From Opitutia bacterium (GTDB lineage: Bacteria > Verrucomicrobiota > Verrucomicrobiia > Opitutales > Opitutaceae), in assembly GCA_947474365.1 (NCBI GenBank), contig CANJIU010000030.1:1-64000 (forward strand): 64,000 bases of DNA, written 5' to 3'. The notes beneath the pieces are model-generated. The model had not been told where the DNA came from. It ran no database searches and saw nothing but the letters and a program-made list of their open reading frames with translations. Within the stretch, counting starts at the first letter, position 1. Every line of letters starts with the position of its first letter. Of this stretch, positions 37,401-45,809 are shown piece by piece. A program made the translations under genes and the position numbers.

Positions 37401-37966
37401 AGGCCGAGCAGGAGGCCGTTGACCGACCAGGCGGCGAGGGTCGTCCAGAGGGCCGCCGTGCCATCGGTGCGTCCGCCTTGGATCGGCTCGGTGATCGCCA
37501 CCCAGCCGCCGAGCACCTGGGAGTTGTCGATCACGACGAGCTTCAGCGTCGCGCCCTTCCAGGTCGGCGGCGGCTGCCACGACACCATGCGCCAGCGTTC
37601 GCCGACATCGGGGTGTTCGATGCGGATGCGTTCGCGGGTCCCGGCGTTTTCGACGTAAATCCGGATTTCGCCCTGTGTGGGGTAACCACCGAGGCCAAAA
37701 TAAAGGCGCGATGGCGCCGGGAAGGGACCAAGGGTGAGCGAGCCGGTGTTGGCATCGGAGCCGTTCCACGATCCCCAGGCACGGACGGGCCGGGCGGTGA
37801 CGAACGGCTCGCCCGGATACCAGCCTCCGCCCTCCGTAATGCTGCCCTCGATATGAGCAGCGAGGCGCTGTTGTACCGGGGTGATCCGCAGCGCGACGCG
37901 GCTTCCCGTGTAAAGGCCGGCGCAGAGGACCAAGGCGAGGGCGAGAATGGAACGCGGCGAAAACAC
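34484..37966 (-). CDS. Giant membrane protein, N-module joined to a different GT-C-like C-module
   Basis: About 1160 aa. The first 700 residues are strongly similar to the 1133-aa paralogue: GGYPTQGEIRIYVEN, LGGWVAITEPIQGG, FHQLAANRFRDTLPADNLLPHL, SSDRPPLQSGWQLLTW, WPKLSAGAFAC and YQKFYDPPGNRLLKWH. The last 430 residues differ and start with LWWFGDDWDLMERIN, whose Asp-Asp in the first loop fits a GT-C glycosyltransferase; ENFVPLFKLLW follows. The start is taken as the GTG at 37966, 62 bases after the GT2 stop, just before the first helix; no strong ribosome binding site is visible. The preceding DPM-like GT2 could supply its lipid-linked donor. Confidence 0.73.
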   Translation of the reverse strand: MFSPRSILALALVLCAGLYTGSRVALRITPVQQRLAAHIEGSITEGGGWYPGEPFVTARPVRAWGSWNGSDANTGSLTLGPFPAPSRLYFGLGGYPTQGEIRIYVENAGTRERIRIEHPDVGERWRMVSWQPPPTWKGATLKLVVIDNSQVLGGWVAITEPIQGGRTDGTAALWTTLAAWSVNGLLLGLLWFAAVRILVTRTTLAAHRIPLVAAGAVAAAGYFAFWLYLAHSRAGQTFAWALLLASVIAVWRTGRNPATLPEIAHPGRLAVLIGVFYLALLLLFPTSLTFHQLAANRFRDTLPADNLLPHLTSARLFAGESLKVADADWLSSDRPPLQSGWQLLTWPATSLLNLEPEAASGTAAIWLQLTWVAAAYGILRTLRISPRRTTAWIAVLAASGFFLQHTVYTWPKLSAGAFACGAFGLWVLPSPENRRRQDVLVGAVLAALAWLCHGGVAFSFLVLAPWIVWRMLRGEARAWAWAALIFAVFAGPWLAYQKFYDPPGNRLLKWHLGGQVPKDGRGTWETIRANYAALKWDKILENKRSNLITPINGDWSGLIDIAPDRVKDRRNEEFFYLGRALTWWLGGLALAPFAMARLARQADRRPVGRMHVALSLWTALTIPLWCLLLFAENSALVHQGSFAMVLTAFVLLSAWFELAGRRWLIVVALLQGFSFVFTWAVGNQIVNGSPSPVALAIAAAAAATLGAIVIRGCTEKSDSTVAEARPPEPSAIDSPILERTWPTLAAVVALLPFLWCVRTFADLWWFGDDWDLMERINTIGFWRWTLEPFAENFVPLFKLLWGGLVFASGGSYLPLIGTLWVTHAVNTALFARLLRRANFSWTATVPVVGVFALSAANIETLAWSVQWSALLAITFFLLAADHLLRHTAPGTASRGPKLALLFVLSLASALAFARGVLTGSALAALCLLPFATNVPTGRPRWPIAAACFAPALAVAATIFLFSPGNHHALGGHLREIIAFGLSYWAATPLQWLFQASGWDPNTVILLGGIKVALLTWVLRRATPGQRSLLVLLLLLDLGNAVLLGIGRYQTGLPASNSSRYQYNALLCTLPFLGLAAERWLAAWPVPRFRRALAVVLLALVLFRAASGWPAAVEAFAQNRGRNTRDLLLRKQDLPPVGAVPGISFLPTKRAHELIEVYHLH

Positions 37967-38028
37967 GGCGCTGGTCGGTCGGGTCTGATTCCTCGGGCGG
38001 AATCGATGGCGAGGATCCGGCCGCGGGA

Positions 38029-38784
38029 TTACAACGGCTTGAACCGGAACTTGGCCAAGGCCCACAGCCACGTGATCGGGTCGCGGAACATCGTGACTTT
38101 TTTCCCGGCCTTGAACGAGCGGGAGTTGTAGCTGATGGGGATTTCGATTGGCCGGTGGCCCTTGCGCACAAGTTTTATCAACAGCTCCCAGTCGAAGTCG
38201 AAACGGTTGCACTCGAAGGTCAGGCCTTCGAGGCAATCCCGGCGGAAGACTTTGTACATCGTGAACGGATCGCGCAGCCAAATCCCGAGCGCCACGTTGA
38301 GCAGGAGGGTGAAGCCCCAGTGCCCGCAGTTCAGGATCAGCGCCTGCAGGGGCTGGTCGGAGAATTTCCGAATCGCCCAGCCGCCCTGGCCGTGGCGCGA
38401 GCCGAGCACGAAGCTTTGGCGGCCCGACGCAATCGGAGCGATCAGGACGTCGTAGTCGTTCAGGTCATATTCGAGGTCGGCATCCTGAATCAGGATCACG
38501 TCACCCGTGGCGTGCGCAAACCCGGCGCGCACCGCGTGTCCCTTGCCGCTCGGGCGATCCTCAAGGAGCAGTTTCACCCTCGGGCGATCGCGATAGGTGA
38601 GCACGATGTCGCGCGTGCCGTCCGTCGAGTTGCTCTCGATTAAGATGATCTCGATCGTCCAGCCGGGAATCGTCTTGGCGAGGATGGCGTCGAGCGCGGC
38701 GCTGACGGTGGCGCGCTCATTGTAGATCGGCACCACCACGGAGAGCGTGGGGGCCGGCGGCCGCAGAATCGGTTGGGCGATCAT
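38029..38784 (-). CDS. GT2 glycosyltransferase, polyprenyl-phosphate type
   Basis: A 251-aa GT-A enzyme related to DPM1. LSVVVPIYNERATVSAALDA opens the fold; IESNSTDGTRD replaces the more common DDGS loop; LIQDADLEYDLNDYD contains the DAD metal site, and RDPFTMYKVFRRD and EIPISYNSRSFKAGKKV are DPM-family blocks. No membrane helices are evident. Its ATG overlaps the upstream methyltransferase stop by four bases. With the very large GT-C-like gene directly behind it, the likely role is making a polyprenyl-phosphate sugar used as donor outside the cytoplasm. Confidence 0.85.
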   Translation of the reverse strand: MIAQPILRPPAPTLSVVVPIYNERATVSAALDAILAKTIPGWTIEIILIESNSTDGTRDIVLTYRDRPRVKLLLEDRPSGKGHAVRAGFAHATGDVILIQDADLEYDLNDYDVLIAPIASGRQSFVLGSRHGQGGWAIRKFSDQPLQALILNCGHWGFTLLLNVALGIWLRDPFTMYKVFRRDCLEGLTFECNRFDFDWELLIKLVRKGHRPIEIPISYNSRSFKAGKKVTMFRDPITWLWALAKFRFKPL

Positions 38785-39794
38785 CGGTGCTTGTCGGATC
38801 CAGCGGTGGAGGCGTGGGACGTGGGCGTGCGGGCCAGAGCGATGATGCCGCTGGCCACGATGGGCACAGGGCGTTCGCGCCAGCTTGCGGGCGTTACGGC
38901 GCGTGCGCCGCGGAGCGCGGTCCGGATGCCGGCGACGGGGTATTTCTCGAAGTGCGCGGCGACGTAGTCGAGGCTGAGGTGCTTGGTGCCGCGATGCAGT
39001 TTAATGCCCTCGAAGCCCGCTTGGGAAAGTTGCCGGGTCAGCGTCGCGGGCGAAAAATAGAAGAGATGCTCGGGTTTCAGTTCCATCCAGCGCGAGCGCA
39101 TGATGCGCGCGGACCACGAGGAGGTGCTGGGCGTCACCACGAGCAAAAGCCCCCCGGGGCGTAGGGCGGCGGCGACCTGTCCCAGGAAGTGGGCGGGGCG
39201 GCGCACGTGTTCGATCACGTCGCACAACACGCAGACGTCGTAGTAACCGGGCTCGCCCGCCACGACATCGATCTCTCCCTGCATCACCCGGCCGGTGCCA
39301 CCGAGCGTCTGGCGGGCCCTTTCACAGGCAAACGGCGAATATTCCACCCCGGTGACGTCGAAGCCGCGCCGGGAGGCCTGCAGGAGAAAATTGCCGGCGC
39401 CACATCCGATTTCGAGCAACCGGCCGCGGCCGGCCGCGCCCGCGGCGGCGAGGAGATCGAGGTAGTGATCGGCGGTCGCGCGCTTGGCGCGGGTGATCAC
39501 CGCGTGCTCCGGTGTGCCGTCGGCCGCGAGGACGTAGTCGGGACCGTAAATCGCGGCGAGTTCCGAATCACTCGGCTGCGGCTGGGTGAACTGCAGGTCG
39601 CACGACTGGCATCGCACCACGGGATGGGACTCGACGACGACGACCGGGCGGAACGCTCCGGCTCCGCAAAGCGGACAGGCGGTGAGCGGGATGCGTTGGG
39701 CGGACGTGGCTGGCGGTGAAGACAAGGTGGGGAGCAAAAGGTCAGCCGGGGGAGTTGTCGCGCAAAAATTTGGGCCGCGGGTGACGCTGTTCAC
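38781..39794 (-). CDS. Zinc-ribbon class I methyltransferase
   Basis: About 337 aa. An N-terminal zinc ribbon (CPLCGAGAF ... CQSCDLQFTQPQP) is followed by YGPDYV and then a methyltransferase fold with LLEIGCGAGNFLL as motif I, GVEYSPFACERAR, and VLCDVIEHVRRPAHFLG. C-terminal LFYFSPATLTRQLSQAGF is typical of this group, which often includes sugar C- or O-methyltransferases in glycan clusters. It starts at a GTG overlapping the previous TGA by four bases and ends overlapping the GT2 start. It is a paralogue of the preceding gene. Confidence 0.83.
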   Translation of the reverse strand: MNSVTRGPNFCATTPPADLLLPTLSSPPATSAQRIPLTACPLCGAGAFRPVVVVESHPVVRCQSCDLQFTQPQPSDSELAAIYGPDYVLAADGTPEHAVITRAKRATADHYLDLLAAAGAAGRGRLLEIGCGAGNFLLQASRRGFDVTGVEYSPFACERARQTLGGTGRVMQGEIDVVAGEPGYYDVCVLCDVIEHVRRPAHFLGQVAAALRPGGLLLVVTPSTSSWSARIMRSRWMELKPEHLFYFSPATLTRQLSQAGFEGIKLHRGTKHLSLDYVAAHFEKYPVAGIRTALRGARAVTPASWRERPVPIVASGIIALARTPTSHASTAGSDKHR

Positions 39795-40744
39795 GGTCCT
39801 GGCTTGATGGCACAGGGCATCGCTGAAACCCCGTAGAGGCGATCGACGGCGCGCACCACTGGCGGAAGACTGAGTGCGGCCGATGCCATGGCTCGCAACA
39901 CGCGGCGGTGGCGCAGGCTTTTCACGACCTTGAATTTCACGGCGCCGTCATAGCGGACGGGAAAAGGTTCAAGTCCGACCCGTCGGTAGAGCCGCGCCAG
40001 GCAGCCCGGGTTGAAAAGGCTGACGTGAATTTCCGGAGCGCAATAGCGGTAGTGGATCCCCTGACGCGTCGCCACCGGCGAATCGAGATTTCCAGTCGTG
40101 AGCAGCAGCAATCCTCCGGGTTTCAGCAGGCGGGCGATGAGCGCGAGCGGTTCGAGCGGTTCGGGGAGATGCTCGATGACCTCGATCATGCTGATGACGT
40201 CATACCGCGCGTCCTGTTCGCGGGAGAGTGCGTCGAGGTCGAGGATGCGAAAGCCATCCTTGGACTTTAGGAGATCCGCATAGGAACCCACGTCGTGGCC
40301 GGTGAGATCCAACGGGCGGCCGTGAAAGCTGCCGCGTTCGCGTAGATATTTAAGGAACGCCCCGGCGCCGCAGCCGAAGTCGAGCCAGCGGAGAGGGAGT
40401 GGCGCGGTCGAAGAGCGCACCGAACTTGGCGAAACCTTGTCCGCGGCAGGCACGCGGCTCCGGACGTATTCGGCCGCGATTCGTGCCATGTCATCGAACT
40501 CAAGTCCCCGGTCACTGTTCCTCCAGTCGCGGTATTCCGTTTCGTAGTCGACGTACGGGTCGGGGCCGTGACCGCGGTAATAGGCGTCGTTGTAGATCTC
40601 GAAGCCAGAGAACGGTTCGACGAACATGAAGCCGCAGTCGCCGCATTGATGAAACTCAAATTCGCGGCGGAGAAATTCGCCGCTCTTCCGGCCGCGGAGG
40701 GTGACGCTCGTCGAACTGCAGGCGTGACAACGCGGCGTGCTCAT
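39791..40744 (-). CDS. Zinc-ribbon class I methyltransferase
   Basis: A 317-aa paralogue of the next gene in the operon. The zinc ribbon is CHACSS ... CGDCGFMFVEPF, followed by IYNDAYYRG and an insertion with conserved tyrosines. LDFGCGAGAFLKYL is motif I and ISMIEVIEHLPEPLEPL the motif II region; LLKPGGLLLLTTGNLDS follows. ATGA overlaps link it to the membrane protein before it and GTGA to the methyltransferase after it, so the three are translationally coupled. The two methyltransferases may act on different positions of one sugar; this is inference. Confidence 0.83.
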   Translation of the reverse strand: MSTPRCHACSSTSVTLRGRKSGEFLRREFEFHQCGDCGFMFVEPFSGFEIYNDAYYRGHGPDPYVDYETEYRDWRNSDRGLEFDDMARIAAEYVRSRVPAADKVSPSSVRSSTAPLPLRWLDFGCGAGAFLKYLRERGSFHGRPLDLTGHDVGSYADLLKSKDGFRILDLDALSREQDARYDVISMIEVIEHLPEPLEPLALIARLLKPGGLLLLTTGNLDSPVATRQGIHYRYCAPEIHVSLFNPGCLARLYRRVGLEPFPVRYDGAVKFKVVKSLRHRRVLRAMASAALSLPPVVRAVDRLYGVSAMPCAIKPGP

Positions 40745-43700
40745 GCCGGGCGCACCGGACGCAGCGCGAGGCCGAGCGTGAGCAAGCCGAGCAACGCTCC
40801 GGCGCCGCTGAGCATGAGATTGCGCGGAAAATTCTTGGGTAGATATGAAAATTTCACGCGGTACTCCCCGGCGGCCGGCACCACGACGCCCTTGAACGCG
40901 TGGTTGAGACGGATGATGGGGGCCTTGGCTCCGTTTACCTCGGCGCGGAAATCACCCTGCCAATACGATTCCGTGAGCAGAATCACCCCGGCGGCACTGG
41001 CGCGGACGGTGAACGACGTGGTGTTTTCGGTGAGCCGGTAATTGCTGGCGGGGACCACGACGCGACGCGCGGTGTCGCTCGGGAGGCTGTTGATCGCGGC
41101 CTGCGCGGCGACGTCCGAGCGTTGGGCGGCAACGAACGGCCGGCCGGTGGCGCCGCGGAGGGACTGCACGAGTTCGGCCGGCTGGTCGTAGGTGCCGATG
41201 CGATCAGTGAAGAAGGCCCGGGGCCAGACGGTGGGGCTCTCGTAGATGTCGAGGTCGGCGGCCTTCAGAAACGTGAGTGATTTGCCGAGCGCACCCTGGT
41301 CGCTCTTCAGATCGAAATAATAGCGGACGTTGAGTGCGTCGAAGAATGGGCGGGCGTTGGCGACATTCGAGGCGTCGGCGTAAAAACGCCAGTCCCACAT
41401 CCGCTCGACCCCGGAGACGCTCATCAGTTCACGCACCCACGGATTCACGAGCGCGTCGGGACCGTGGATGGTTTCGAGGCCGTAGACCGCGGTCCATCCG
41501 GGGAAAAAATTTCCATGCAGTCCGAACGCGCGGCTCGGTTCACGGGTCTGCGCGGCGCGGACAAACTGCATCGCCTCCGACTTGGCCTGGAAGTTGACGC
41601 GCTCCGTCGGTCGGGCGGTGAACGTCTCAAAGCCCACTGCTTCGGCGTGCAATCCATGCCGCCAGATCAGCAGCGCGACGCACAGGGCGATGAGCAGTCC
41701 GCGCGCTACCGAGCACGTGCGGCGGGCAAACGCGGCATGGACGGTGATGGCGAGGACGATTGCGCTGGCGAGGAGCGTCGTGAGGTAGTCCCATATGAAC
41801 GGCGTGATCGGCACGACTTCTCCAGGACGGTTGACCGTCACGGTGGGGCCGAGGATCGGCCGGTGTGCCGCCTGGCGAAAGGCGATCCAGCCAAACACCA
41901 GCGCGAAGAGCATCGCGCCTGCGACGATCAGATCGGCCCGGCCTTCCCGCGTTCCGAGACGCCGGGCCGCGGTGGCGAAACCGATGCCGGCCAGGACCGA
42001 CCACAACACGATGAGCGCGCAGGAAAACGTGTTGTCGATGTGCGCGATGTTGCTGAGGAACGGCACGGTGACGATCCACTCCGGGGAGATGAGCCCGAAC
42101 GCCAGCGAGAGCGGGAGCAATGAACAAGCGGCCAGCGTGATCACGGCACGGTTGGCAAATTGCAGCCGCAGCGTGACGAGGAAGTAGATCACGCCGAGAA
42201 GGAGCAGAAAATTGAGCGACGGACTGAAGACCTGATTCCTGGCCATCAGCGGCCGGTAGAAAATCTCATCGAACGCGCCAAGGAGGAGGCTGGGTTGGAT
42301 TTGGAAGGCGGTGGGCGCGTTCGAGCCGGTATACGCGTTCTGCAAGGTCTGCAGGAAGGTCGCCCAAACCGGTGCGGTGATCAGGACAAAGATGACGCCA
42401 GCCCAGGCGAGCGATACGAGTTTGCCGAGTCGCTCGCGCCACGGAGCCGCGCTCGTGAGCAGCAGGCAGGCGCCAGTGAAATTTACCACGCACAGCAGCA
42501 TGTAGGCTTCCTTGACGGTGCCGCTGCTCATCAGGGCGAGGTTCGCGACGATGAGGCCCGCCGACCATAATGCGACCGCGCGTCGGCTGGCAGCCTGGGT
42601 GACGCGGAGGAGGCAGTACAGCGGCCAAGGCGCGTAGCAGAGGCTGAAGAACGCGGGATGGTTGATGCGGTAGATGAAGAAGCCGATGAATGGGGCCACC
42701 GCAGCGACGAGCAAAGCTGCATAAGGCGCGAATTCTTCGTCGGACTGCGGGCTGCCTGGACGATTCGCTTTGCTGATCGCCAGCACGATCAACCCCAGCC
42801 CGGTCGCAAACAGCCATTTCGCGATGAGGTATTTCAGGTCCCAGGCCCAGGAGGCTCCTCCGGCGGTAATGACGAGAAAATGCAGCGGATCGCCGAACAT
42901 TGACTGACCTTGGGCCAGCAACTGGATGCCGGCGGAACTGTAGCGGTTCCAAAGCGGAAGCTCGTGATCGCGTCCCAAGGCGCGCCCCTGAATGACGGAC
43001 AACGGGACGTGCGACCACATGATCGCACCGATGTCGGAGAGTTTTACGTCCACGATCTCTGACGACTTATAGCCCGGCAGGGTCGGATAGGCGTCGTAGA
43101 GCAGAATTGTGCCGAGGTTTGGCGAAACGAAGCTCTTGCCCAGAAACACGACCGGGTAGGAACTCGCGATGACGGCCAGGGCGGCGGCGAGTGCAATGGA
43201 ACGTTGCGGGTGAAGCGGGAGCGTGCGCAACCGTGCGCCGATGGCATTCGGCAGACGAGGGACGCGGTCGAGCAGCAGAAGCAAGGCGGCGAGGCCACCG
43301 AAAATCGACAGAATGTACGGCGCGCAACCACGCATGTAGTCACGCCACGAGGCCTTGACCGCGAGGATCGAGCTCAGCGCGAGGTAGATCTGTGGGTCAT
43401 CGGCGTTGGGAGTCGACGTGACCTCCAGCCGGCCGTCGCGCATGACCGCGGACTGAATTTGGTGGGCCGGTTTGAACTCGGCCAGGGGAAGATCCAGGAG
43501 GACGCGCCCGCTTTGCGCGACAGCGCGGACCGAACTCACGGTGATGGTTCCACCATGGTCGGGGGGATCGAGGCGGATCCCCCGGTACAATCCAGGCGGC
43601 AGGGCAAACCGATACGTCACCGGCGTGTTTCCGGCCGCAAGAGTGGTGATGGCGGAGAGTTCCTCGCGAATTCCGGCACCGTCATCGTAAAAAAACTGCA

Positions 43701-43842
43701 GTGGCCCCGGGACGGTCGCGGTCAAACGCGCCTCCAGCATGTAGAGGTCCGGACGCATTTTCGCCGCCGGCAGAAACGGCAGCGCCGCCACCACGCTGAT
43801 CAGCGCGGTCACGAGCAGGGCCGAAGGCGTGAAAAACTTCAT
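40741..43842 (-). CDS. YfhO-like large membrane protein
   Basis: 1033 aa. The first 150 residues are extracytoplasmic and beta-rich; about a dozen hydrophobic helices follow; residues 780-1000 are again extracytoplasmic; and the protein ends with LTESYWQGDFRAEVNGAKAP, LNHAFKGVVVPAGEYRVKFSYLP-like sequence and a last helix. That final block is the hallmark of the YfhO family, membrane proteins implicated in glycosylation of cell-wall polymers or lipoteichoic acid in Gram-positives. In this Gram-negative context it may be another GT-C enzyme using lipid-linked sugars. It ends inside the start of the methyltransferase gene (four-base overlap). Confidence 0.78.
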   Translation of the reverse strand: MKFFTPSALLVTALISVVAALPFLPAAKMRPDLYMLEARLTATVPGPLQFFYDDGAGIREELSAITTLAAGNTPVTYRFALPPGLYRGIRLDPPDHGGTITVSSVRAVAQSGRVLLDLPLAEFKPAHQIQSAVMRDGRLEVTSTPNADDPQIYLALSSILAVKASWRDYMRGCAPYILSIFGGLAALLLLLDRVPRLPNAIGARLRTLPLHPQRSIALAAALAVIASSYPVVFLGKSFVSPNLGTILLYDAYPTLPGYKSSEIVDVKLSDIGAIMWSHVPLSVIQGRALGRDHELPLWNRYSSAGIQLLAQGQSMFGDPLHFLVITAGGASWAWDLKYLIAKWLFATGLGLIVLAISKANRPGSPQSDEEFAPYAALLVAAVAPFIGFFIYRINHPAFFSLCYAPWPLYCLLRVTQAASRRAVALWSAGLIVANLALMSSGTVKEAYMLLCVVNFTGACLLLTSAAPWRERLGKLVSLAWAGVIFVLITAPVWATFLQTLQNAYTGSNAPTAFQIQPSLLLGAFDEIFYRPLMARNQVFSPSLNFLLLLGVIYFLVTLRLQFANRAVITLAACSLLPLSLAFGLISPEWIVTVPFLSNIAHIDNTFSCALIVLWSVLAGIGFATAARRLGTREGRADLIVAGAMLFALVFGWIAFRQAAHRPILGPTVTVNRPGEVVPITPFIWDYLTTLLASAIVLAITVHAAFARRTCSVARGLLIALCVALLIWRHGLHAEAVGFETFTARPTERVNFQAKSEAMQFVRAAQTREPSRAFGLHGNFFPGWTAVYGLETIHGPDALVNPWVRELMSVSGVERMWDWRFYADASNVANARPFFDALNVRYYFDLKSDQGALGKSLTFLKAADLDIYESPTVWPRAFFTDRIGTYDQPAELVQSLRGATGRPFVAAQRSDVAAQAAINSLPSDTARRVVVPASNYRLTENTTSFTVRASAAGVILLTESYWQGDFRAEVNGAKAPIIRLNHAFKGVVVPAAGEYRVKFSYLPKNFPRNLMLSGAGALLGLLTLGLALRPVRPA

Positions 43843-43903
43843 GCGAAACCGAAGATTGTCGGCGAAAGCGTCCTCGCCCTACAAGAATTAAGGTGGAGGC
43901 CCG

Positions 43904-45808
43904 TTATTCCGGCCGGGCCCGGCTCGCCCACCACGCCATCGCGCCGAGCGCGAGCGTCGCGGACGAGGACAGGTAGACGATCAAAAGACCGTGTTTGGTC
44001 GTCCGGGCCGCCCAGTACGAGAGTGCGCCCATTTCGGTCGGCCCGCTGAAGGCGAGCCAGCGCGCGGGATCCGCGTCACGGGCCGCAACCACGAACGGCT
44101 CGCGCGGCGTGCGCACGTAGGCGGCGCGCCACGTATCGCCGGGTACTTTCGTGGGCGCCACGGTGGCGAGTAGCTCGTCCGTGCCCGCGGAGCGCAACTC
44201 CAACGCCACCCCGGGCAGTCCGGCGTGTCCTGCGAGTTCGAATTTCAGCCAGGCCGCCCGCGGGGGCGGAAGCGGTGCGCTTCGCCACTCACCGGTCGCA
44301 CTGGCGCCGCCGCCGGGCGCGAAGGAGCCCCACGTCTTTGTCGCGTCGAGCGGTGGCGTGGCAGGCGAGAGGCCTTCGCGGGGTGGATGTTCCACATCGG
44401 AGCCGCGGGCGTCGTTCTCCCGGAAAACTCCCGTGCTCGTCGTCGCCGCCGGTACAAGCGGCAGCGGCGTGCGGATCGGGAGTGGCATCATCGCCCGCAG
44501 GCTTGGGCGCGCCAGCCGATTGATCAGCTCCTGGGCGCTGGGATACGGGATGTCGGGAAACGCGAGCGCCTTGGGATCGTTTGTGCCGAGGTAACGGCTC
44601 ATGTGCTCCTCGGCTTTGACGTAGTATTTCCGCGCGTCGACCAGTTCGTAGCGCACGATGGTACTCATCAAAAAATGGACGCCGCACCCGAACGTGGCGA
44701 GCCAGGCGAGGCCGACGCCGTAACGCGCCACGCGCCAGGACAGGCTCTGCGCCCCGCCGCCAACAAGCCAGCCGATGGCGAGCGCGTTGACCAACGTACC
44801 GAACGCAAGAGTGTCCATGTAGCGCGACGCCGGATAGTCGGCGCCTGCACCGCGCGCATAGGCCGTGGCGACGATTTGGATCAGCACCCAGCCACCGAGC
44901 CCGACGATGGTCTGGCCGGGGCGCATGCCGTCTGACGCGGTCCGATTAGTCGCCACCCGCCACACCGCCATCGCCCACGGAATCCAGAGCACCGCGGCGG
45001 CCCAATGACGTTCGCGCCATGGCCATTGCAGGCTGTGGATGATCGAAAAGAAAAAATCATGCGCTGTCGTCGCCTTCAACTTTGCGTGCCACGCGACCTC
45101 GTGTCGCGTGAGGAAACCGAAAATCACGATGGCAGTCGTGAACAGCAGCGTCGGCCAGGCGTGGCGCAGCGTGCTCTCCCGCGTCCACAGCCGCCACGCT
45201 ACGATCACGAGGATGACCGCGGCGGCGAGAAATCCGGATCCCATCGAGCCGATCGCGAGGATGGCGGAGAGCAGTCCCACCCACCAGGCCGCGCTCCACG
45301 TGCGCGCAAAGGGCATCACGACGATGGCGAGGAAGGAGAGGCCGAGCAGCCAGTATTGTTGCGAATGGAACCCGCCGAGGACGTTCTGCCAGGCGAGCGG
45401 CAGGGCGAAGAGCGCCGCAATCACCACGAAGAGCAGCGCGTGCCAGCGGGCGGCGATCCAGCGGCGGCCGACAATCCAGAACCCCACGGCAAGGGCGGCG
45501 TGGAGGATCGCGTTCATCCCGGCCTCAAGCCGCGAATCCCACTGCCCGTTGAGCACGCCGAGGGTGAGGTTCTGCAGCTTGGTGAGCACGACGCGGTGCT
45601 CGTTGTGCGGCTTGAAGAGATGCGTGGCGAAGTGGTCGTGCTCGTACCACGGGATGAAGAGCTCGACGGCCTCGGCGTCCCATTGATCCCAGTCCGGCAT
45701 CGGCGAACCAAACCGGTCCAGCGTCGCCCACTTGGCCCCGACGACGAGGAGGAAGAGGCACGCGGTGAAGGCGGCGCCGAGGGATTTTTTCGAAAAGAAA
45801 AGTGTCAC
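43904..45808 (-). CDS. Polytopic membrane protein, GT-C-like
   Basis: 634 aa. The first loop after helix 1 reads MPDWDQWDAEAVELFIPWYEHD, with acidic residues in the GT-C position, and KPHNEHRVVLTKL follows; then helices to about residue 430 and a C-terminal extracytoplasmic part (about 480-610) that is beta-rich (WLKFELAGHAGLPGVALELR) before a final helix. The beta region has the same style as the N-terminal domain of the local modular proteins. The start is a GTG at 45808, one base after the preceding methyltransferase stop. The specific reaction is unknown. Confidence 0.72.
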   Translation of the reverse strand: MTLFFSKKSLGAAFTACLFLLVVGAKWATLDRFGSPMPDWDQWDAEAVELFIPWYEHDHFATHLFKPHNEHRVVLTKLQNLTLGVLNGQWDSRLEAGMNAILHAALAVGFWIVGRRWIAARWHALLFVVIAALFALPLAWQNVLGGFHSQQYWLLGLSFLAIVVMPFARTWSAAWWVGLLSAILAIGSMGSGFLAAAVILVIVAWRLWTRESTLRHAWPTLLFTTAIVIFGFLTRHEVAWHAKLKATTAHDFFFSIIHSLQWPWRERHWAAAVLWIPWAMAVWRVATNRTASDGMRPGQTIVGLGGWVLIQIVATAYARGAGADYPASRYMDTLAFGTLVNALAIGWLVGGGAQSLSWRVARYGVGLAWLATFGCGVHFLMSTIVRYELVDARKYYVKAEEHMSRYLGTNDPKALAFPDIPYPSAQELINRLARPSLRAMMPLPIRTPLPLVPAATTSTGVFRENDARGSDVEHPPREGLSPATPPLDATKTWGSFAPGGGASATGEWRSAPLPPPRAAWLKFELAGHAGLPGVALELRSAGTDELLATVAPTKVPGDTWRAAYVRTPREPFVVAARDADPARWLAFSGPTEMGALSYWAARTTKHGLLIVYLSSSATLALGAMAWWASRARPE

Positions 45809-45809
45809 G

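Noticed and set aside
34484-38281. Start of the 1160-aa membrane protein at 38281
   Set aside because: This would overlap 250 bases of the GT2 gene in another frame and add residues unlike a membrane protein; the GTG at 37966 directly precedes the first helix.
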